From Geodermatophilus obscurus DSM 43160 (GTDB lineage Bacteria; Actinomycetota; Actinomycetes; Mycobacteriales; Geodermatophilaceae): a stretch of DNA of 64,000 nt. The notes under the pieces were generated by a model, which saw only the letters and a program-made list of their open reading frames with translations, did no database searches and had not been told where the DNA came from. The stretch covers positions 248,001 to 312,000 of the forward strand of contig NC_013757.1 in the NCBI RefSeq assembly GCF_000025345.1, read 5' to 3'. The position numbers were made by a program, and so were the translations under genes. Positions 9,801-19,864 of this stretch are shown here, one piece after another (position 1 is the stretch's first letter; the number at the start of each line of letters is the position of its first letter).

Positions 9801-10481
9801 ATGACCGCCACCCAGCCCCGCACCGAGCGAGGCACCCATCGCGCGCAGCGGGAGCACGTCGCCGCGCTGCACGCCGAGCTGACCCGCAACGGGCTGGTCA
9901 CCTGGACCTCGGGCAACGTGTCCGAGCGGGTGCCCGGCGAGGACCTGTTCGTCATCAAGGGCAGCGGCGTCCTCTACGACGAGCTGACCTGGGAGGGCAT
10001 CACCGTCTGCGACCTCGACGGCAACGCCGTCGACGGGGTGAAGCGGCCCTCCAGCGACACCGACGCGCACGCCTACGTGTACCGGCACATGCCCGAGGTC
10101 GACGGCCAGGTGCACACGCACAGCCCCTACGCCACCGCCTGGGCGGCGCGGGCCGAGCCGATCCCGTGCGTGCTCACCGCGATGGCCGACGAGTTCGGCG
10201 GCCCCATCCCGATCGGCCCGTTCGCCCTCATCGGCGACGACTCGATCGGCCGCGGCATCGTCGCCACGCTGCGCGAGTCCCGGTCGCCGGCGGTGCTCAT
10301 GCAGAACCACGGCGTCTTCACGATCGGCCCGTCGGCGAAGGCGGCGGTCAAGGCCGCGGTCATGACCGAGGACGTCGCCCGCACCGTGCACCTGTCCCGC
10401 CAGCTCGGCGAGCCGCTGCCCATCGCGCAGTCGGACATCGACTCGCTCTACGCGCGCTACCAGAACGTCTACGGACAGTGA
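9801..10481 (+). CDS. araD: L-ribulose-5-phosphate 4-epimerase
   Basis: Converts L-ribulose 5-phosphate to D-xylulose 5-phosphate, feeding the pentose phosphate pathway. It has 226 residues and belongs to the class II aldolase/epimerase family. The zinc ligands are visible in '[14 protein letters not shown]' (His-x-His), with the third histidine further on, probably in '[10 protein letters not shown]'. The early '[21 protein letters not shown]' is the phosphate- and substrate-binding stretch. The SD 'CGAGGAG' precedes the ATG at 9801. It is 99 bases after araB and 14 bases before araA. Confidence 0.93.
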   Translation: MTATQPRTERGTHRAQREHVAALHAELTRNGLVTWTSGNVSERVPGEDLFVIKGSGVLYDELTWEGITVCDLDGNAVDGVKRPSSDTDAHAYVYRHMPEVDGQVHTHSPYATAWAARAEPIPCVLTAMADEFGGPIPIGPFALIGDDSIGRGIVATLRESRSPAVLMQNHGVFTIGPSAKAAVKAAVMTEDVARTVHLSRQLGEPLPIAQSDIDSLYARYQNVYGQ

Positions 10482-10495
10482 GGAGAGGTCCCGTC

Positions 10496-12001
10496 GTGGT
10501 CGACCCGTTCGAGGGGCACGAGGTCTGGTTCCTGACCGGCAGCCAGGGGCTGTACGGCGAGGAGACCCTGCAGCAGGTCGCCGAGCAGTCCCAGCGGGTC
10601 GCCGCGGCGCTCGACGAGGCCGCCGAGGTGCCGGTCCGGGTGGTGTGGAAGCCGGTGCTCACCGACGCCGCCGCCATCCGGCGGGCGATGGGCGAGGCCA
10701 ACGAGGACCCGGCCTGCGTCGGCGTCGTCACCTGGATGCACACCTTCTCGCCCGCGAAGATGTGGATCAGCGGGCTCGACGCGCTGCGCAAGCCGCTGCT
10801 GCACCTGCACACCCAGGCCGACGCCGCCCTGCCGTGGGCGACGATCGACATGGACTTCATGAACCTCAACCAGGCCGCCCACGGCGACCGGGAGTACGGC
10901 TTCGTGCTGACCCGGCTGCGGATGCCGCGGACGACGGTCGCCGGTCACGTGTCCAACCCGCGGGTGCGCTCCCGGGTCGGCTCGTGGGCCCGCGCGGCCA
11001 CGGCGGCGGCCGCGGCCCGGTCGCTCCGGCTGGCCCGCTTCGGCGACAACATGCGCAACGTCGCGGTGACCGAGGGGGACAAGGTCGAGGCCGAGATCCG
11101 CTTCGGCATGTCGGTGAACACCTGGGGCGTCAACGACCTGGTCGCCGTGGTGGACACCGTGGAGGACAAGGCGGTCGACGCCCTCGTCGAGGAGTACGGC
11201 GACCTGTACGAGTTCGCCGACGACGCCCGCCCGGGTGGGCCGCAGCACGAGGCGGTGCGCTACCAGGCCCGCATCGAGGCGGCGCTGCGCAGCTTCCTGG
11301 AGGACGGCGGCTTCACCGCCTTCACCACGAACTTCGAGGACCTCGGAGGGCTGCGCCAGCTCCCCGGTCTCGCCGTCCAGCGGCTGATGGCCGACGGCTA
11401 CGGCTTCGGCGGCGAGGGCGACTGGAAGACCGCGGCGCTGCTGCGGACCCTCAAGGTGGCCGCGGCCGGGCTGCCCGGCGGCACCTCCTTCATGGAGGAC
11501 TACACCTACGACCTCGCCGGGACGCCGAAGATCCTCGGTGCCCACATGCTGGAGGTCTGCCCGACCATCGCCGGCGACCGGCCTCGGGTCGAGGTGCACC
11601 CGCTGGCCATCGGCGGCCGCGAGGACCCGGCCCGGCTGGTGTTCACCGCGGCGCCGGGCGAGGGCGTCGTCGTCGGCTGGTGCGACCTGGGCGACCGCTT
11701 CCGCTGGGTGGCCAACGAGGTCGACGTGGTCGAGCCCGACGAGCCACTGCCCAACCTGCCGGTGGCCCGCGCGGTGTGGCAGCCGCGGCCGGACTTCGAG
11801 ACGGCGACCGAGGGCTGGCTGACCGCCGGCGGCCCGCACCACACGGTGCTGTCGACCGCGATCGGCGCCGACGAGCTCACCGACCTGGCCGAGGTCTTCG
11901 CGACCGAGCTGGTGGTCATCGACGCTCAGACGACCCGGCGCCGGCTGGCCCAGGAGCTGCGCTGGGGCGCGGCCTACCACCGCCTGGCCCAGGGGCTCTA
12001 G
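10496..12001 (+). CDS. araA: L-arabinose isomerase
   Basis: Isomerises L-arabinose to L-ribulose using Mn2+, the first step of the bacterial arabinose route. Length is 501 residues, the same as the E. coli enzyme. The N-terminus '[20 protein letters not shown]' and the central '[15 protein letters not shown]' and '[12 protein letters not shown]' blocks are diagnostic. The GTG start at 10496 follows the SD GAGGAGAGG seven bases after the araD stop, so araD and araA are cotranscribed. A repeat and a strong hairpin follow the stop. Confidence 0.95.
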   Translation: MVDPFEGHEVWFLTGSQGLYGEETLQQVAEQSQRVAAALDEAAEVPVRVVWKPVLTDAAAIRRAMGEANEDPACVGVVTWMHTFSPAKMWISGLDALRKPLLHLHTQADAALPWATIDMDFMNLNQAAHGDREYGFVLTRLRMPRTTVAGHVSNPRVRSRVGSWARAATAAAAARSLRLARFGDNMRNVAVTEGDKVEAEIRFGMSVNTWGVNDLVAVVDTVEDKAVDALVEEYGDLYEFADDARPGGPQHEAVRYQARIEAALRSFLEDGGFTAFTTNFEDLGGLRQLPGLAVQRLMADGYGFGGEGDWKTAALLRTLKVAAAGLPGGTSFMEDYTYDLAGTPKILGAHMLEVCPTIAGDRPRVEVHPLAIGGREDPARLVFTAAPGEGVVVGWCDLGDRFRWVANEVDVVEPDEPLPNLPVARAVWQPRPDFETATEGWLTAGGPHHTVLSTAIGADELTDLAEVFATELVVIDAQTTRRRLAQELRWGAAYHRLAQGL

Positions 12002-12060
12002 GAGAAGGACCCTCCTGCCCCCGCCACTCGCAGGCTCGCGGCGGGACCCTGCAGGGGGGA
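12002..12060 (+). repeat. Intergenic repeat family A copy after araA
   Basis: Canonical copy, 'gagaaggaccctcctgcc' through the core 'CTCGCAGGCTCGCGGCGGG' to 'CCCTGCAGGGGGG', starting on the first base after the TAG stop. Confidence 0.85.
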
Positions 12061-12072
12061 CGCCGACCTGCG

Positions 12073-12116
12073 GAGACTCGTGCTCTGCCCACCATGGTGG
12101 GCAGAGCACGACTCTC
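12073..12116. terminator. Bidirectional hairpin between araA and arcA
   Basis: Perfect palindrome 12078-12111 centred on CCATGG (17-bp half). It extends to 12073-12116 with one mismatch and lies between two convergent genes. It has the position and stability of a shared factor-independent terminator but lacks a U-tract. Confidence 0.8.
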
Positions 12117-12156
12117 CCCGGGGTGGTTCGCTGCGGGCCCGGTCCCTGAGGTCCGC

Positions 12157-13380
12157 TCACAGCGGGTCGCGGCGGACGGGGCAGGACATGCACCTCGGTC
12201 CGCCGCGGCCGCTGCCGAGCTCGGAGCCGGCGATCCGCACGACCTCGATGCCGGCCGCCTCGAGCGCGGCGTTGGTGACGGTGTTGCGCTCGTAGGCCAC
12301 CGCCAGCCGCGGGGCCAGCGCGAGGGTGTTGTTGCCGTCGTCCCACTGCTCGCGCTCGGCGGTCACCGGGTCCAGGCCGGTGTCGATCACCCGCAGCCGG
12401 TCGATGCCCATCGCGGCGGCCGCGGCCTCGAGGAACGGCGCGGGGCCGCGGACGACCAGGTCGGTGGTGTCGTCGTCGTCCGGTGGGACCTCGGCGGTGA
12501 CCGTCCAGGCGACCAGCGAGGAGGCGACGGCGGGGTACACGACCATGGCGTCGACGTCGACCATGGTGGCGATGGTGTCCAGGTGCATGGTCGCCCGCTG
12601 CTGGGCGATCGGGACGACGAGCACCGTGTGCGCCAAGCCGCGGGCGAACACCCGCCGGGCCAGCCGCTCCGCGCCGCCGGGCGTGGTCCGCTCGCCGACG
12701 CCGACCGCGACCACGCCGGGCGCCAGCAGCAGCACGTCACCGCCCTCGAGGTGCTCCAGCGAGGCGTCGTAGAGCTGCTCGGCGCCCGCGAAGCGCGGGT
12801 GGTGGGCGTAGACGGCGGCGGTGATCGTGCTCTCCCGGTGCCGCGCCGGCATCGCCAGCGAGGTCACCGCCACCTGGTCGCCCACCCACACCGACGAGTC
12901 GCGGGTGAACAGCAGGTTGGGCAGCGGGGGGACGACGAAGTCGCCGCGGGCCATGAGCGCCCAGGACAGGCCGCGGGCGCCGGGCAGCTCGTCGTGGGCC
13001 ACCCCGGCGACCAGCGCGCGGGCGAGGTCCTCGGGGGAGAGGGCGGCCAGGTGTGCGGCGGCGGTGCGCTTGAGCGTCGCGCCCAGCCGCGGGTCGTCGA
13101 CGGCGGCCGTGATCAGCTCCGCGCGCGCCGCGGGGTCGGTGAGGACCTCGGCCAGCAGCCGGTCGAGGTAGAGCACCTCCACGCCGCGGGCGCCGAGCTC
13201 GGCGGCGAAGGCGTCGTGCTCCTCCTGCGCCCGGCGCACCCACGGCACGCCGTCGAAGAGCAGCTGGTCGTTGTTGCGCGGTGTCAGCCGGCGGAGTTCG
13301 GCCCCCGGCCGGTGCAGCAGCACGGTCCGCAGCGGCCCGACCTCGCTGGTGGCGCCCCGGACGGCAGCGGGTGTGATCAT
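12157..13380 (-). CDS. arcA: Arginine deiminase
   Basis: Hydrolyses L-arginine to citrulline and ammonia, first enzyme of the arginine deiminase pathway. It has 407 residues, the family norm. Guanidino-group enzyme landmarks are present: the N-terminal '[18 protein letters not shown]', '[10 protein letters not shown]', the catalytic histidine block '[13 protein letters not shown]', and the C-terminal cysteine loop '[15 protein letters not shown]' with the nucleophile. Many members have Gly-His before that cysteine where this one has Pro-Arg. No arcB, arcC or antiporter gene is adjacent, so the fate of citrulline is not shown here. ATG at 13380. Confidence 0.92.
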   Translation of the reverse strand: MITPAAVRGATSEVGPLRTVLLHRPGAELRRLTPRNNDQLLFDGVPWVRRAQEEHDAFAAELGARGVEVLYLDRLLAEVLTDPAARAELITAAVDDPRLGATLKRTAAAHLAALSPEDLARALVAGVAHDELPGARGLSWALMARGDFVVPPLPNLLFTRDSSVWVGDQVAVTSLAMPARHRESTITAAVYAHHPRFAGAEQLYDASLEHLEGGDVLLLAPGVVAVGVGERTTPGGAERLARRVFARGLAHTVLVVPIAQQRATMHLDTIATMVDVDAMVVYPAVASSLVAWTVTAEVPPDDDDTTDLVVRGPAPFLEAAAAAMGIDRLRVIDTGLDPVTAEREQWDDGNNTLALAPRLAVAYERNTVTNAALEAAGIEVVRIAGSELGSGRGGPRCMSCPVRRDPL

Positions 13381-13473
13381 GCGCCGAGGCTGGCACACGA
13401 GCCGTGCCGGCCGCTGGATACGGTGCTCCGGCCGGGGGCCGACGACGTCCCCACGACGCCGAGGAGACCGCCC

Positions 13474-14241
13474 GTGCACCTGTTCGACCTCACCGGGAAG
13501 GTCGCCGTCGTCACCGGCGGCACCCGCGGCATCGGCCTGATGATGGCCCGCGGGCTGCTGCAGGCCGGCGCGTCGGTCTACATCAGCTCCCGCAAGGCCG
13601 AGGCCGGCGAGCAGGCCGCCGCGGAGCTGTCGCAGTTCGGCGCGGTCGCGTCGATCCCGGCGGACGTCTCGACCGAGGCCGAGTGCGTGCGCCTGGCCGA
13701 GGAGGTGGGCCGCCGCGAGGAGCGGCTGCACGTGCTGGTGAACAACGCCGGCGCCACCTGGGGCGAGCCGTTCGCGACCTTCCCGGCCTCGGCCTGGGAC
13801 AAGGTGCTCGACCTCAACCTCAAGGCGCCGTTCTTCCTCACCCGCGCCCTCCTGCCGCTGCTGGAGGCCGCCGGCACCGACGACGACCCGGCCCGCGTGG
13901 TCAACGTCGGCAGCATCGACGGGCTGCACGCGCCGTCCCTGCCGACCTACTCCTACTCGGCGAGCAAGGCCGGCGTCCACCACCTCACCCGGGTGCTGGC
14001 CAAGGAGCTGGGGCCGAAGCGGATCACGGTGAACGCCGTCGCCCCCGGCCCGTTCGAGTCCAAGATGATGGCCGCCACGCTCGCCGCCCGCGGCGACGAG
14101 ATCGCCGCGTCGTCCCCGCTGGGCCGCATCGGCCGGCCCGACGACATGGCCGGCGTCGTCGTGTACCTGGCCAGCCGGGCCGGTGCCTACGTCACCGGCG
14201 CGGTCATCCCGGTCGACGGCGGCCGCGCGACCACCCTCTGA
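13474..14241 (+). CDS. Short-chain dehydrogenase/reductase
   Basis: Classical SDR, 255 residues, NAD(P)-dependent; substrate unknown. The Rossmann glycine motif 'TGGTRGIG' is near residue 14, 'VNNAGA' follows the fourth strand, and the catalytic Ser and Tyr-x-x-x-Lys are in 'NVGSID' and 'YSYSASKAG'. The C-terminus '[11 protein letters not shown]' is typical. The GTG start has the SD 'CGAGGAG'. Sequence style resembles RhlG-like or 3-oxoacyl-ACP reductase-type SDRs, but that does not define the substrate. The next gene starts five bases after the stop. Confidence 0.85.
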   Translation: MHLFDLTGKVAVVTGGTRGIGLMMARGLLQAGASVYISSRKAEAGEQAAAELSQFGAVASIPADVSTEAECVRLAEEVGRREERLHVLVNNAGATWGEPFATFPASAWDKVLDLNLKAPFFLTRALLPLLEAAGTDDDPARVVNVGSIDGLHAPSLPTYSYSASKAGVHHLTRVLAKELGPKRITVNAVAPGPFESKMMAATLAARGDEIAASSPLGRIGRPDDMAGVVVYLASRAGAYVTGAVIPVDGGRATTL

Positions 14242-14246
14242 CGCCG

Positions 14247-14852
14247 ATGGCCCGACGGCTGCGCTTCGACGGCTGGATCCTCGGGGCCGGCACCGCGTCG
14301 GGCACCCGCGTCGTCGTCGGGCACTGGCCGCGCTCCCCGCTGGGGCCGCTGTCCGATGTCATGGTGCAGCGGCCGGACGGCGCCCGGCTGCTGCTGGCCC
14401 CCACCCGGGAGGCCGCGGACCTCATCGCCGCCACCTACGCCTTCGACGAGGTGCGGCTGGTCCCGGTCGTGGTGCAGCGGCCGGACCTGCGGACCTGGGT
14501 GGTGACCGCCGGCCCGCTGCGGCTGCGGGTCACGACCGGCCGCCGTCCGCCGCTGGGCCGGCTGCTGCGCGCCGTCCCGCCGCCCCTGGCCCGCACGCCG
14601 GTGTGGGTGGGTCTGCTGGACCGGCCGGCGCGGCTGCTGACCGGCCTGCGCACCACCGGCTCGGCCGGCAACGGCCGCACCGAGTGGTACGGCGTTCAGG
14701 ACCTCCACGTGGTCACGGCGCTCGACGCCACCTGGGACGGCGAGCCGCTGGGCGCGCTGGCCGCGGTGCGGCCGCCGGTCACCTTCGGGTTCGGGTCGGT
14801 GCCGCCGCGGCCGAGCCTGGCCCGGGTGACGACGACGGTGCAGCTGCCGTGA
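14247..14852 (+). CDS. Conserved hypothetical protein
   Basis: Unrecognised protein of 201 residues, five bases behind the SDR and so probably cotranscribed. It is soluble with alternating beta-rich stretches such as '[21 protein letters not shown]' at the N-terminus. No signal peptide or membrane segment is clear and no catalytic motif is visible. Codon use matches the neighbours, which supports a real gene. Confidence 0.7.
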   Translation: MARRLRFDGWILGAGTASGTRVVVGHWPRSPLGPLSDVMVQRPDGARLLLAPTREAADLIAATYAFDEVRLVPVVVQRPDLRTWVVTAGPLRLRVTTGRRPPLGRLLRAVPPPLARTPVWVGLLDRPARLLTGLRTTGSAGNGRTEWYGVQDLHVVTALDATWDGEPLGALAAVRPPVTFGFGSVPPRPSLARVTTTVQLP

Positions 14853-14872
14853 GCGGCGGCCGGCGGCTCAAC

Positions 14873-14960
14873 CGACGATCAGCTCAGCTGGTCACCGCGG
14901 GTCCTGGCTCGCCACCGGTGCTGAGCCAGGACCCGCAGTGGTGATCCCGGCTGATCGTCG
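14873..14960. repeat. Nested inverted repeat family B, copy 1
   Basis: Outer arms CGACGATCAGC (14873-14883) and their exact complement (14950-14960) enclose an inner stem of 14 perfect pairs (14897-14910 with 14923-14936). It lies between converging reading frames and is probably a bidirectional terminator. Confidence 0.8.
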
Positions 14961-14968
14961 CGGACGGT

Positions 14969-15150
14969 TCAGTCGGGCAGCACGACGCCGGGGTTGCAGA
15001 CGCCGCGCGGGTCGGGCCGCTGCTCGACCGCGCGCGGCACGTCCACACCCAGCGGGCCGACCTCGCGTTCCAGCCATGAGCGGTTGTCGGCCCCGACGGC
15101 GTGGTGGTGGGTGAGCGTCCCGACGGCCCGGCTCGGGTCGCCGGTGGCCG
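14969..15150 (-). pseudogene. Remnant of FAD-linked oxidase C-terminus (AGPS-like)
   Basis: The reverse strand encodes only the C-terminal tail of a FAD-binding oxidase of the alkyl-DHAP-synthase type: 'GTLTHHHAVGADN' (the His-His-His flavin/active-site loop) then 'RGVCNPGVVLPD' and a stop at 14969-14971. About 60 codons remain; everything upstream is missing and is replaced by a piece of glpD in the opposite orientation. Such oxidase genes often lie convergent to glpD in actinobacteria, so one internal deletion could explain both fragments. Confidence 0.7.
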
Positions 15151-15858
15151 CGCTGACCGTGCCGTCGCCCGGGTCGCGCTCGCGGCACGTCTACGCGCTG
15201 CCGCAGCCCGGCGGTCTGGTGCACCCGAGGCTGACGGACCAGCCGGTGCCCGACGACGACCCGGTGCCCCCCGACGCTGAGGTGCAGCAGTTGCTGGACA
15301 CGGTGAGCACGGCACTGGCCGAGCCGCTGACCCGCGCCGACGTTGTCGGCAGCTGCACCGGGCTGCGGCCGCTGGTGCTGCCCGCCTCGGCCGGTACAGG
15401 CCCAGGGGCCGCCCCCGCTTACCTTTCGCGCAGGCACTCGCTGCCGTCGGACGGACCGGTCCTCACCGTCGTCGGCGCCGAGCTGACCACCTACCGGGCG
15501 ATGGCCGAGCAACCGTCGACGCGATAGTCGCCCGCCTCGGCCGGGGCGGACCGCGGTCGTGCACCGCCCGGCTGCCGCTGGCCGGGGCCGCGCCGCGGGT
15601 GGTACTGGACCGTGTCGAGGCACCGGCCCGGCTGGTCACCCGCTACGGCACCAAGGCGCCGGCGGCCGTTGCGCTCGGGTGCGAGCCGCTGGTCGAGGCC
15701 CGTCCGGAGACGGTGGGGGAGCCGCGCTTCGCCGTCCGGGCCGAGGGGCGCGGACGCTCGCCGACCTGCTGGACCGTCGGGTGCGGATCGGCCTGGTGCC
15801 CGCCGATCGGGAGCGCGTCGTTCCGGTGGCCGAGCAGGTGCTCGACGAGAAGCTGTAG
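15150..15858 (+). pseudogene. glpD: Remnant of glycerol-3-phosphate dehydrogenase glpD
   Basis: C-terminal half of an FAD-dependent glycerol-3-phosphate dehydrogenase. 'RHVYALPQPGGLVHPRLTD', then 'LLDTVSTALAEPLTRADVV' and 'VLTVVGAELTTYRAMAE' are recognisable in one frame. Near 15510 the reading shifts by one base, continuing 'TVDAIVARLGRGG' and 'APARLVTRYGT'. Near 15745 it shifts again to 'RTLADLLDRRVRIGLVPADRE', ending in a TAG at 15856-15858. The 5' half with the FAD-binding Rossmann fold is absent. It is non-functional as read. Confidence 0.82.
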
Positions 15859-15968
15859 ACGCGGCGAGACGGTCGATGCTGCTGATGGGAGGCAGGTCGT
15901 CACGACAGTCACTAGGCTCCCCGCTGCGGCAGAACAGGGCACACCCGACCGCCGCGAGGGGGTACGAC

Positions 15969-17351
15969 GTGGCACTGGATGCTGGGGTGCTGACCGAGCT
16001 GGAGTCGATCGTCGGGCGGGAGCACGTCCGGCACGAGCAGGGTGAGGTCGCGCCCTACGCCCGCGACGCCACCCCGCTGTTCTCCTCCCCGCCGGACGCG
16101 GTGGTCTTCCCGGCGCGGACGGAGGAGGTCGCCGCCGTCCTGCGGCTGGCCACCGCCCGCCGCATCCCGGTCGTGCCCCGCGGTGCGGGCTCGAACCTGT
16201 GCGCGGCGACCGTGCCGCTGCAGGGCGGGATCCTGCTGGTGCTCACCCGCATGGACCGCGTGCTCGAGATCAGCACCGAAGAGCTGCTGGTCCGCGCCGA
16301 GCCGGGCGCCACCACGGCCACCGTCGCCGAGGCCGCCGCGGCCCAGGGGCTGCTGTTCGCGCCCGACCCGGGCAGCCGCACCGTCTCGACGGTGGGCGGC
16401 AACGTGGCCACCTGCGCCGGTGGCCTGCGCGGCCTCAAGTACGGCGTCACCCGCAACTACGTGCTCGGTCTCGAGGTCGTGCTGCCCACCGGCGAGGTCA
16501 TCCGCACCGGCGGCCGGCTGTGGAAGGACGTCGCCGGCTACGACCTGACCCGCCTGCTCACCGGGTCGGAGGGCACCCTCGGCGTGATCACCGAGGTGAC
16601 GCTCGCGCTCCTGCCCATGCCGGCGACGGCGAGCACCGGGGTGGCCTACTTCTCATCCCTTGCCGAGGCCGGCCGCGCGGTGACTCAGGTCCTCGCTCAC
16701 GGCGTGGTCCCGGCGACGCTGGAGTTCCTCGACCGCACCTGCATCGGCGCGGTGGAGGACTACGCCCGGCTGGGGCTGCGCGGCGACGCCGGGGCGCTGC
16801 TGCTCTTCGGGGACGACGGGGAGCCGGACGCCGTCGAGCGCAACCTGACCCGCATGGGCGAGTTGTGCGCCGACGAGGGCGCGCTGGAGGTCACCGTCGC
16901 CAAGGAGATCGCGCAGTCCGAGGCGCTGCTGGCCGCCCGCCGTTGCGCGCTGCCGGCGCTGTCCCGGCTGGACACGCTGACCGTGCTCGAGGACGTCACC
17001 GTGCCCCGCCCGCGGCTGGCCGAGATGGTCGACCGGATCGAGGCCGTCGCCGCCCGGCACGACCTGCTGATCGGCACCTTCGGCCACGCCGGCGACGGCA
17101 ACCTGCACCCCACGGCCGTGGTCGACGTCCGTGACCCGGCGGCCGCCGACCGCACCCACGCCGCCTTCGCCGAGATCTTCGCCGCAGCCCTGGAGCTCGA
17201 CGGCACCATCACCGGGGAGCACGGCGTCGGTGCGGCGAAGCTGCCCTACCTGCGCGACCGGCTGGGAGACGACCAGATGGCCCTGCTCCGACGGATCAAG
17301 ACCGCCTTCGACCCCGCAGGCATCCTCAACCCCGGGAAGACGGGCTCGTGA
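15969..17351 (+). CDS. glcD: FAD-binding oxidase, glycolate oxidase GlcD-like
   Basis: Flavoprotein 2-hydroxyacid dehydrogenase, 460 residues. The N-terminal FAD-binding (PCMH) domain has 'VVPRGAGSNLCAA' and 'DPGSRTVSTVGGNVATCAGG'. The C-terminal oxidase domain has 'GTFGHAGDGNLHP' and ends 'ITGEHGVGAAKLPYL' and 'FDPAGILNPGKTG'. The GTG at 15969 has a G-rich SD. It overlaps the glcF-like gene by four bases. GlcD plus GlcF form a membrane-associated glycolate or lactate dehydrogenase that passes electrons to the quinone pool. No separate glcE gene is here, as in many actinobacterial two-gene versions. The exact hydroxyacid is uncertain. Confidence 0.87.
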   Translation: MALDAGVLTELESIVGREHVRHEQGEVAPYARDATPLFSSPPDAVVFPARTEEVAAVLRLATARRIPVVPRGAGSNLCAATVPLQGGILLVLTRMDRVLEISTEELLVRAEPGATTATVAEAAAAQGLLFAPDPGSRTVSTVGGNVATCAGGLRGLKYGVTRNYVLGLEVVLPTGEVIRTGGRLWKDVAGYDLTRLLTGSEGTLGVITEVTLALLPMPATASTGVAYFSSLAEAGRAVTQVLAHGVVPATLEFLDRTCIGAVEDYARLGLRGDAGALLLFGDDGEPDAVERNLTRMGELCADEGALEVTVAKEIAQSEALLAARRCALPALSRLDTLTVLEDVTVPRPRLAEMVDRIEAVAARHDLLIGTFGHAGDGNLHPTAVVDVRDPAAADRTHAAFAEIFAAALELDGTITGEHGVGAAKLPYLRDRLGDDQMALLRRIKTAFDPAGILNPGKTGS

Positions 17352-18652
17352 GCGCGGAGGTGCCGGGCGCCACCGACGCCCCGGGTGCCGCTGGCGCGGC
17401 TGCCCGCGGAATCTTCCCGCCCGAGCTGCTCGACCGGTGCATCTCCTGTGGGTTCTGCCTGCCGGCCTGCCCGACGTACGCGCTGAGCAAGGACGAGAAG
17501 TCCTCGCCGCGCGGGCGGATCACGCTGATGCGCGCGCTGGAGACCGGCGTCCTGGAGGACGACGACCCGACGCTGCGGGAGGAGTCCTCGTTCTGCCTGG
17601 GCTGCCGGGCGTGCGAGCCGGTCTGCCCCGCCGGCGTGCAGTACGGCGAGCTGCTCGAGCGCTGGCGCTCGCACCAGTGGCAGGGCCGGCGTCGCCCGCC
17701 GCTGGCGCGGGTGCTCACCAACGTCGTCGTCCGCAACTGGCTGGTGCGCCGTCTCGGCACCTTCCGCCGGCACGCCCGCACGGCCACGTCCTCCCCGCAG
17801 GGTCCGCACCTGATGCTGGGCTGCTTCGAGCGCGCGCTGTTCCCGGCGGTCAGCCGGGCGGCGCGGCGGCTGCGCCCTGAGCTCGACGCCCCTGGGGACC
17901 AGGGTTGCTGTGGCGCCCTCCACGCGCACAACGGCGACCTCGAGCTGGGCCGGTCGATGGCCCGGCGGCTCGGCGAGCAGCTGCCCGGCCGGATCGTCAC
18001 CACCGCGGGTGGCTGCGCGGCGCACCTGGCCGGCGTGCTGGGCCGCGACCGGGTGCAGGAGTTCTCCGAGTACGTGACCCGCGACGGCTCGGCGTCCTTC
18101 GGCGAGCTGCGGGTCGACGGACGGCGGGCGCGGGTCGCGCTGCAGGACTCCTGCCACCTGCGCAACGGGATGGACGTCTGGCGGGAGCCGCGGGAGCTGA
18201 TCGCCGCCGTCGCGGACTACGTCGAGCTGCCCGGCGCTGCGCAGTGCTGTGGCTCCGCGGGCACCTACTCGCTCCTGCGACCCAAGGACAGCCGCCGGGT
18301 GCTGGCCCCGAAGCTCGACCAGATCGAGGCGGCCGGTGTCGACTACGTCGTCGCGGTCAACCCCGGCTGTCAGCGGCAGCTGGTCACCGGGTTGCGGCGC
18401 CGCCGCTCCCGGGTGCGTGTGCTGCACCTGACCGAGCTGCTGGCCGCCGCGCAGGACGGCGGGCTGCCCGGCCGCAGGCTGCGGCTCGGGGCGCGGCCGG
18501 GCCGCCGGACCGAGGTCCCCGCCGACGAGGCCGCCGGGCTGGCCGCCCACCTGAACGACCGGCCGATGCCCGACGACCCGGGCGCGGCCGGTGCCGGCCG
18601 GCCCGATGCCCTCGACGGCTCCGCGGGTCTGGACGAGACACACCGCAGCTGA
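17348..18652 (+). CDS. glcF: Iron-sulfur subunit of glycolate oxidase, GlcF-like
   Basis: Electron-transfer subunit, 434 residues. Two [4Fe-4S] motifs lie in the N-terminal third: 'CISCGFCLPACPTY' and 'CLGCRACEPVCP'. Two CCG domains follow, seen as 'QGCCGALHAHNG' and 'QCCGSAGTYSLL' with 'NPGCQRQ' between helices; these bind an Fe-S cluster or haem-like cofactor. The roughly 70-residue tail rich in Gly, Asp and Pro after 'LHLTELLAAAQ' is longer than usual. The GTG start overlaps glcD, so the two are translationally coupled. Confidence 0.88.
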   Translation: MSAEVPGATDAPGAAGAAARGIFPPELLDRCISCGFCLPACPTYALSKDEKSSPRGRITLMRALETGVLEDDDPTLREESSFCLGCRACEPVCPAGVQYGELLERWRSHQWQGRRRPPLARVLTNVVVRNWLVRRLGTFRRHARTATSSPQGPHLMLGCFERALFPAVSRAARRLRPELDAPGDQGCCGALHAHNGDLELGRSMARRLGEQLPGRIVTTAGGCAAHLAGVLGRDRVQEFSEYVTRDGSASFGELRVDGRRARVALQDSCHLRNGMDVWREPRELIAAVADYVELPGAAQCCGSAGTYSLLRPKDSRRVLAPKLDQIEAAGVDYVVAVNPGCQRQLVTGLRRRRSRVRVLHLTELLAAAQDGGLPGRRLRLGARPGRRTEVPADEAAGLAAHLNDRPMPDDPGAAGAGRPDALDGSAGLDETHRS

Positions 18653-18665
18653 CCCCGCCGCCCGG

Positions 18666-19757
18666 TCAGGCGGCCTGGGGCTGCCTCCGGTGGGCACCGA
18701 GGGCGGCCAGCCCGCGCCGGACGCCGACGGCCACCGCTCGAGAGCGAAGAAGCCGTCCTCGTCGGCGGGCTGCGTCGTGCGCAGCAGGGTGACCAGCCGG
18801 TCCAGCGCGGCCTCGGCTCCGGCGATCCGCTCGTCCCGGCGGTCGGGCGTCGTCCCGTCGGTGCTGTGGTGCGGCGTCCGGACGACACCGGCCAGGCCGG
18901 CGAGCGCGTCGGCGAGCACCCAGCCGGCCCCGGCCTCGACCCGGTCGATGCCGCGCCGGTGCGGCTGCAGTTCGACGACCAGCGAGGTGAGGTCGTCGAC
19001 GAGGACGGCGACGCGGTCGACCGCGCGGGACTCCGCGCGGATGCCTTCCGCCCGGCCCTGCCAGCGGGGGGCACGCGGGTTGGCCCGGCGGGCCCGCTCC
19101 ACCTGGGCCTCGGCGGCGCGCATCCGGTCCAGCGCACCGTCGAGCCCCGCGGCGCGGCCGGCCCACTCCGCCGGGTCGGGCACCTGCCCGTCGCGCAGCG
19201 TGGCGGCGATCTCGTCGAGGTGAGTGGCGCGCAGCGACCGGGCGAGGGCGATCCGGTCGACCGCGCGGGTCAGCTGCAGCGGTGGGAAGAGCACCGTGGT
19301 GACGAGGACGCCGATGGCGGCGCCGAGCAGCGTCAGCCCGGCGTAGCGCAGCACGTAGGCGCCGGGGTCGTCGAGTCCCACGGTGATCATGAGGACGGCG
19401 GCGAAGCTGACCCAGCTGGCCTGCTCGCGCCACAGCCGCAGCTGCTCGACGGGGATCGCCACGGCGACGATGAGCGCGATGGTGAGGGCGTTGGGCACCG
19501 CCCCGGGTGACCTCGTAGAGGCCCACGGCGAGCGCGAAGCCGGTGAGGATGGCCAGCAGGCTGCGCCAGGCGGCGCTGGCCGAGTCGGCGATCGTCGGGT
19601 GCAGCGCGATCACCGTGCCGAGCGGGGCGTAGTACGCCTACTCGCTCAGCATCGGCGGCAGCAGGACGGCGACCTGCCAGGCCAGCGCCGCCGCCACCGC
19701 CGCCCGCACCCCGCGCTGGACGGCGGGCCGGTGCAGCTGCACCCACAGGGACATCAC
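18666..19757 (-). pseudogene. FUSC/aromatic acid exporter family gene, disrupted
   Basis: Reading back from about 19757, the sequence encodes a membrane protein of the FUSC (aromatic acid exporter) type with short hydrophobic segments and a long soluble helical domain. Three lesions are visible. An in-frame TAG at 19638-19640 follows 'VLLPPMLSE'. A frameshift near 19500 separates 'GFALAVGLYEVTRG' from 'PNALTIALIVAVAIPVEQL'. Another near 18730 separates 'DEDGFFALERW' from 'RRGLAALGAHRRQPQAA' and the TGA. Three independent defects argue for a true pseudogene rather than one sequencing error. Confidence 0.75.
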
Positions 19758-19864
19758 GAGGAGCCAGGATGACCGGATGGGCAGCGGACAGTGAACACGG
19801 GGTGACATCCCAGCTGCTGAGAATGAGGTTCCACTGAGTGGTCTGCGAAGTGGAGGCTGCCACC

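Noticed and set aside
12157..13380. Arginine deiminase operon
   Set aside because: No arcB, arcC or arcD homologue is adjacent, so only the single enzyme is annotated.
10645..14241. A 1198-codon open frame on the + strand across araA, arcA and the SDR
   Set aside because: Only its last 255 codons are a recognisable protein (the SDR from 13474). The rest is an out-of-frame shadow of araA and antisense to arcA, rich in Arg/Gly/Pro as expected for GC-skewed shadows.
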